Source: Thamnaconus septentrionalis (Eukaryota; Chordata; Actinopteri; Tetraodontiformes; Monacanthidae). Taken from it: a DNA stretch of 64,000 bases. The position numbers and the translations under genes were made by a program. Each line of letters starts with the position of its first letter. The stretch's first letter is position 1. The stretch spans positions 14,292,001 to 14,356,000 of the forward strand of contig CM020511.1 of assembly GCA_009823395.1 (NCBI GenBank), given 5' to 3'. The notes under the pieces were generated by a model that saw only the letters and a program-made list of their open reading frames with translations, was not told the DNA's origin and searched no databases. Positions 58,098-64,000 of this stretch are shown piece by piece.

Positions 58098-58657
58098 CTC
58101 GCCGTCTGCCCTCAACCACCCTTTTTCTATACCCCCCGCCCGCCCACCCACCCACCCACTGCACCATGCCCCCCACGCCTCCCCCCAAACCCCCCGAGGA
58201 TCACGCGACGACGAGACAGTGTGTCACCTCCAGAAGGTCGGATGGCGAGGGGAGGAAGGAAAGAACAGAGGGATAGAGATGGACGACAGGAGGTGGTCAA
58301 GTGTGGGGCCGCGGTTGGTTTTTGCCAATTTCTTTTGTGTTTTTGACGGAGTATTTTTAAGTAGCATTGGCCAGTTTACCATAAGAAATCGAAGGGCTAT
58401 TGTACACGTACAAATTATGATAATAATACTGTTATTTTTGACAGCGCTGATGTGCAGCCGTCTGATATCAGGGGCACACTGCAGCACAGCCAACGCCGAA
58501 GGCTACTGGCCGCATATATGGGTCTGAACCTTCTACTTACACAATATGACACGCAAGACCTTTTTAAAACAATTTACCAGCCTCCACTTCCAACCTCCCT
58601 CCTTACCTTCCCTTCCCTTCGCCGTCCAAGATGGTGCATTTTTATTTATGCCCCCCC

Positions 58658-58680
58658 TTTTTTTTTTTTTTTTTTTTTTT
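58658..58680. repeat. Poly-T (23)
   Basis: Uninterrupted T run after C7. Confidence 0.92.
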
Positions 58681-59200
58681 GTTTTTAGTCTTTGTATGCA
58701 AATCCTGTCTGACTTGTCTGAATTATGTGTGTCTGTCCGGGAGCCTCTGTGATTCGGAGTGACTGAGGATTGCACACACGGTGATTGCATCCACTGGGCC
58801 TACTCTGAGCCTTGCATAAGTAATTGAGATGTCAGTATGTGTTCTCATATTCCCACAACAAAACTGTAGGAAAACATGCACAGTTGAAGGTCATTTGAAT
58901 AATTCCTTAATGGAAGGGAGGCCTTGTTTTTCGGGATGCATGAAAAAGCAAATGTCAATGATCAAAATCAAGCAGCATCATATCTCACGGAGGCAGCAGT
59001 GATTCCTGGAGCACTTCACCCTCCATCTCCCTCCCTGGGAAGATGGATAAGGGATAAGTGTCTCTGTGCATATCAAACACAACACCAGTCACCGTTCCTC
59101 AAGGGTGTGTTTGAAACACAAATTGGTTTTGAGACATTTTCCACGTTGACCTCTTTGATTTGAAATATGAAACGACAGGGACATGGTAGTACTCGTATTT

Positions 59201-59224
59201 AAAAAAAAAAAAAAAAAAAAAAAA
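59201..59224. repeat. Poly-A (24)
   Basis: Longest A run in the window; no retroposon body recognised upstream. Confidence 0.92.
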
Positions 59225-59574
59225 GCCCAAGCCACACGAGAGGTCATTGACTAAATCATACTTGCACAGACAGGATCATGGGTAATACGTCATTAATCTT
59301 TCATGTGTGTGGCGTTAGACATTGTCTCAAAAGTGCTAAATTAAGATAAATAAGGCGTCGGGGCTTTTCTCTGCACAACACGCGAGCCATCCTGACCGTT
59401 TCCCTGCCGCGTTTTTTTAAATAATGAATTTATTTCAACATTCACTGAGGAAAAAAAAAAATGTTATGTTGCGTTAAATGATTAAAAAAAAGACAACAAA
59501 AGCCGCTTCCTCCTGGCTTTTAAAGGTGTGTGCAGCCACTGCAGCGTGAGGAGAGAATGGATAGCCATCGCATC

Positions 59575-59965
59575 TTGTTTTCTCAGGACACATCCCTCAT
59601 CCGGCAAGATGGAGGAGACATTTCATCCAGTGTGCGCTCTGTGGGTTTTTTTTTTTGCTGTTGTCCGGGCCTCCCTGGTGATGGATGGAGGGCCCAGCGA
59701 CGCACACCTGCACTTCTCCTCCGCCACCTCATCATAAGTAAAGGCTCGGCGGGTCCCGGGATGATCCCCTACATCCGTTAGCCCGCTGCCGCCGCCGCCG
59801 CCGCCGCAGTCCGACGCCATCATTCTCCAAAGACAACTCTGTCGCGTCGGTCCTCCCACCGCAAAATAAACCCGACCTGGCGGACTCACGGACTGCCGCG
59901 TGTCCATCAAGAAGATGCGAATGCGGCGGCTGCCGGCGTGAGACCCCGGCGCTACGCCAACACGG
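59575..59965. promoter_or_regulatory. CpG-rich block with GCC repeat
   Basis: CpG density rises from about 59690. A plus-strand frame with a hydrophobic start (ATG at 59608, MEETFHPVCALW then VFFFAVV) stops after 42 codons at TAA, with no donor site in frame before it, so I do not call a gene. Confidence 0.35.
59788..59807. repeat. (GCC)6 trinucleotide repeat
   Basis: Six GCC units plus a partial unit inside a CpG-rich block. Confidence 0.92.
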
Positions 59966-61949
59966 ATGGGCTCGGTTCTCCGCTTGAATTCAAAAACACA
60001 AAATACCTGTCATGGAGTCAAACACCGGGGACTTTCTAAAGCTCGTTAATATTTCAAGACAATGTTTTAGATCCTTTATCCTTTTGCGGTTTTACTGAGC
60101 TTTTAATGTCAGGCCTTTTCTACGTCAAATTACAGTTTTTAAACCTCAGGGTTAAAAACACCCTTCGGCTCCCAAGGGCCTTTGATAGGATAAACAGTTT
60201 TGCCCTTTTTTCTGTTTTCTGTGACTGTTTCACACGCAACGTGAAAATATCTGAAAGCACAATTTGCTAATGAGCAGCAGATACGGCTCGTAATATAACA
60301 AAGATTGGAGCGTTGGAATAAACCTCGAGAATTGAAAAAACCTGACATGAAAAGCTTAACCTCAGTAAAGTTGACTTTGGCCTCCGCGTTGCTTTGTACT
60401 CTTTCCTGTGCGCTCGTGTCTTTGCGACCTTCAACATTAAAAGAAAAAAGAAAAACGGATCAGAGAAAATAATTGAAATGGGCAATTAACTGACTGCCGA
60501 CTTGGGTGACTAAATACGTCCCACCTTGTTGTACTTAAAAACAAGTCAAGGGATCATCGTCACAATGGGTTCCAACTTCCAAGACTGTTCCAAACACACA
60601 TCTTAAAAGTGGAACAATCAAAAGAAGCAAAGCTTGGACTTTTTCTTATTCCAGACAGGCTGGAAACACAGACTTCTTTTTGAAAACATTGGAACATGCA
60701 GTAGATTCTGCATGATACGGAACCTTTCAGGCTCCTTTGGGAGCCCTGCACTTGCTACCAAGCTTGAAAAGAGAAATACATCAAGACATAATGTAAAATA
60801 AAACAAAGGATTTTGATTTTTTTTTATATCCTTAATATTATGAACTCATGCTATTACTATGCAACCTACTCTGCATTCCACCTATTCGCAAAAAATGCCG
60901 ACAATTTAATTGCGATGCATTTTCTTTCTAGTGTTTTAAAATCAGAGAGTAAATATTGACAGAAGCGGTTATTCCACTTTCGGCTCGCAGGTATGGAACT
61001 GTCACGGATCCTATATTTTCTTTTTTCACACTTTGAGGCTGAGCCATATAATTGAATCGGGCTTTTTTCGAACTGACTTAAATCAACATAAAAATAGGCC
61101 GAGGCAGGTGTCTTAGGCGAGGCTGCGCATAATGACAACTTCTTCCAGGTTGCAATTTCCACAATGAGGCGTTTTTATCAGGGTGCAAACAGATCCCACT
61201 CCGACTTCCACTTTGTGATCCGGCACAAAGGCTCTCAGCCGGCGTTGCTCCTGTTTGTTGGTTCTCCGTCAGACACGTGTTTGTTCGGGTTCCGAGCGAC
61301 TCCGGGAAAAGGGTATTAGAACGTACGTCGGGAGTCGTCCGTTGCAAAAGTTTGGGAAGGGGCTTTACGGGGAAGGCAGGGGAGACGCAAGCTCCTCGCT
61401 GCAAGCTTTTAGTCTTTGTTTCACGGCTGACAACCATCATCTTCCGGGCTGTTATCCCGTGAGGGTAAAGACATAAATATACACTTTTAAAGGTAATGAC
61501 ACACCCCGAGGAGCCATCCTTTAATTAAATACACATATCTGTCACCTCGGCCCACAGAGTACCACCTTTCAGTCCCCTCCCCCCGGCGGACGAGAGTCAC
61601 ATATGCAAAGCAACATTTGCTGCGGTGTAACGTGCAGCAGGCTGAAGGTGGACGAGTGCAAACCCCCGATTGTTCTACGCAGGTTAATACTCACCTCCCC
61701 TTCGTTCCCACTTGCCCAGGTGATTTTGTTATTCCGTTTGTGCCCCAATACTCCCAATCTCCAACCCTCCCGAGTCCACGCCCACCTCTGTCTGCAGCGC
61801 CACATAATGGTGCCCGGGTCCCGAAGAGGAAGGCAGGCATTTACTCACACACAAAAAAAAAAAAACCTCGAGGAAATCCCTCGCAATCCTCAGGGCTCAC
61901 GTTCGGCGGCACAGCCGCAACACAAAAGGGCTATGCAAATGGGGGCCCG
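59966..61949. other. Intergenic, nothing recognised
   Basis: Unique DNA. A short AT-rich core (catcctttaattaaatac near 61515) has homeodomain-type words. No exon supported. Confidence 0.5.
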
Positions 61950-62725
61950 GCCCGCGTTTATCTACCCTCGGTTTCCGTTTGCACCGCGGGAGCCGGCATT
62001 GTAGCGCGCGCGGCGATTATCGCGTGTAATTTACATAGAATACGCGCAGGAAACAGTGCGCTGATCTCTAACAAAGCAGGGGGAAGGAGTCTCTATCGGC
62101 TCAGCAGCTATCTGACGGCGCGGCGAAATTACAGGTTTTAGCTGTGGGGCATTAAACCGACAAGGTGTGTGTGTGTTGTGTTTTTTTTGTTGTTGTGTGT
62201 GTGTGTGTGTGTGTGTGTATTCCGGCAGCGGCGGGGAAACACTATCTCCTCGGAAATGTTGCTTGTTTATCTGCCTTGTTTTGTTTTATAACCCCAACTC
62301 TAGCGGACCCGCTTTCTCCGGCGAGGGAGCCGCATCTACAGCTGGGGCCTAATCTGCCCCTGCGCCTCGTGTTTCCTATTGTCAGCGAACGCGTCGCGTC
62401 GCCGGATCCAGGTGGCGCGTCAGCTTTGCAACGGCGGGCGGCGCCGCGCGCTAGCGTTAGCCACGGGGGGAGAGCAAGCACGTGCTTAGCGGCTGGCGGC
62501 GACACGAGCGTGGGTGGAGGAATTCATAACACGGCGCCGCCGCCTTCAACCTCCTCACAAAGGCCGCTACTGTGAGCGCTCCGTCAGGAAGTCCAGACAT
62601 GAGGGCACGATGAGAGATCAACATTCCCGATGCAGACTTTTTAGCTGCAAGGCCGCCGCAGGAAGAACACGGCCGTCGCCGCCGCCTAACCGCTTTGCCC
62701 CTTACAGTTTGCTGAGGGTCAGTGA
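61950..62725. promoter_or_regulatory. CpG-rich blocks around a GT repeat
   Basis: Two CpG-rich parts, 61950-62125 (gcgcgcggcgattatcgcg) and 62370-62720 (gaacgcgtcgcgtcgccgg, gcggcgccgcgcgctagcg), separated by a GT/T repeat. No supported exon. Confidence 0.4.
62166..62219. repeat. Interrupted (GT)n microsatellite
   Basis: GT runs broken by a T9 and TTG words; leads into a CpG-rich block. Confidence 0.9.
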
Positions 62726-64000
62726 GAGGTTATTACGCTGAATGTTTTTTGATTGTAGAGCAAACAGGTGACTTTAGATCTTAATTCACAACGAGCTGCA
62801 TTTATGTTTTTAAAAGCTGCGAAATCTACTGTTTGCTCTGCAAGCACTTACGCAAATACTCCAGGAAGTCACTGTATATTTTTCTAGATAGGACTTAAGT
62901 TAGGCCAAAAACTTTTTTTTTCACACAAACGTGAACAGTGCCGATGATTCATGGATGGGTTCATTGAGTCACCTATTACTCATTTTTAAATTTGGCTCAC
63001 CATGCGTTCCTTCACTAGCAGAATTCTAACCAATGGGACCACATTCCAAAGAAAAGCTTTTCTTCATTTTCTATTTTTTTGCACTTCTATCATCTGAGTA
63101 GTTAATGTTAATAATGGGTTGGTTGAGTTGTGACCAGTCAGGAGGCCCTATCAAGCAGAACAGACACCCGTCTCATTTTGTTCCAGGAAGACAGGCAAAG
63201 TACACTGCCGTCATTAATATAACACTGATTCTTTCAGATCGGGCCCTCCAAAGGCCAGTCACAAGCCTAGCATGGGTTCCTCGCAGCACAATAGGCACCC
63301 TTAAAGGCTTATCATCTTCGTCATTATTAATCTTCTGCAGTGTGATGCGGCTCAGTCATCAGTTGCAAGTATGACACCAGTGACATTTCTTTTTTTGCCC
63401 CCCACTCCACATAAAAGTAGACCTGTTACAACACATAAAACATGGACCAACAATTCTTGGCTTCTCACCTCTGGAGTGAGTCTGAGTAAAGAAAGTGCTC
63501 TGACACTGGGTTACAATTTCATATGGGTGTGTTCACTTTAATCGTTGCAGAGCAAATGCTACAGAGCTTAGTTATGTACATGTCGACTTTTTTTTTTTTT
63601 TTTTTGCGCACCACCTTGACAAATGAACACACAACCACAAAAGTATGACTGTTGACAACTGCTTTGGGGTTTTATTTTACAATTGAGAAATAAATGAAAC
63701 AAACTAATCGCTGCTAAAAACTTTGTTTTTTTTTCTTCTTTACAATATCGTCGATAAAACATTGAAATGTATAGTCATTGTGCATCGCTTATTTATTTTC
63801 CACACCATTTCATGCATCAGATTGGATGCAAGTTTAATTAAAATCATTTCTGTAAACCAGGCCAAAGAAGTTAAATTTGTATTTTCTTTAAAAAAGGACA
63901 TTTTGTAGCTCTACAGCATATATCTATATACACCATCTGTTTTTATTTTTTATGATTTTTGTATAGAAAATGACAATATAAAAGTTAGAGAATGCACACA
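62726..64000. other. Intergenic, nothing recognised
   Basis: AT-rich DNA with a T18 run near 63589. No gene, RNA or repeat family identified. Confidence 0.5.

Larger units (their letters stand above)
58201..59574. other. Intergenic, nothing recognised apart from poly-T and poly-A
   Basis: Unique DNA around T23 (58658) and A24 (59201). Confidence 0.5.

Noticed and set aside
59608..59736. Possible signal peptide first exon (MEETFHPVCALW start)
   Set aside because: Hydrophobic part comes from a T11 run; the frame stops at TAA and no in-frame donor precedes it.

Overview
The window looks like nuclear DNA of a ray-finned (teleost) fish, probably a percomorph-type genome. The reasons are the very many CA/GT and GA/CT microsatellites, teleost-style dispersed repeats (a tRNA-derived SINE with a CATC/GGAT tail, hAT-like 'agtaaaagtac' elements, Tc1-like deletion derivatives, LINE remnants, LTR-like pieces), and long unique AT/GC-mixed stretches typical of intergenic DNA. 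I found no convincing protein-coding exon in the 64 kb. The long open frames are low-complexity translations of dinucleotide repeats, GC-rich DNA or transposon debris.

Layout. 1-9.3 kb: microsatellite-dense intergenic DNA with a LINE 3'-end remnant near 4.0-4.35 kb and a very CpG-dense block near 8.54-8.73 kb. 9.3-25.6 kb: dispersed repeats, including a hAT-like element inserted in a SINE (15.0-15.7 kb), two copies of a roughly 300-385 bp MITE, a second MITE with 25-bp terminal inverted repeats (22.84-23.36 kb) and a nearly complete SINE (25.2-25.6 kb). 26-45.5 kb: mostly unique DNA with several blocks that resemble conserved non-coding elements (paired forkhead cores, octamers, TAATTAG cores, MEIS cores), broken by microsatellites, a third MITE copy, a Tc1-like remnant and LTR-like pieces. 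48.44-49.86 kb: a tandem array of six tRNA-Asn(GTT) genes on the minus strand, the only clear genes here. 50-64 kb: LTR-like and Tc1-like remnants, a perfect 48-nt hairpin at 53.25 kb, CpG-rich and C-rich blocks at 57-62.7 kb, and unrecognised intergenic sequence.

The genes that can be supported are RNA polymerase III genes: six tRNA-Asn units of about 234 or 250 bp, three identical and intact, one intact with a conservative T-loop change, one lacking the invariant U8 and one with a 2-nt deletion. The remaining content is best read as a regulatory or gene-desert landscape. Enhancer calls rest on motif content and composition only and need cross-species alignment. I did not find a clear new biological system; the tRNA array, with its mosaic spacers and missing nearby terminators, is the strongest candidate for follow-up.
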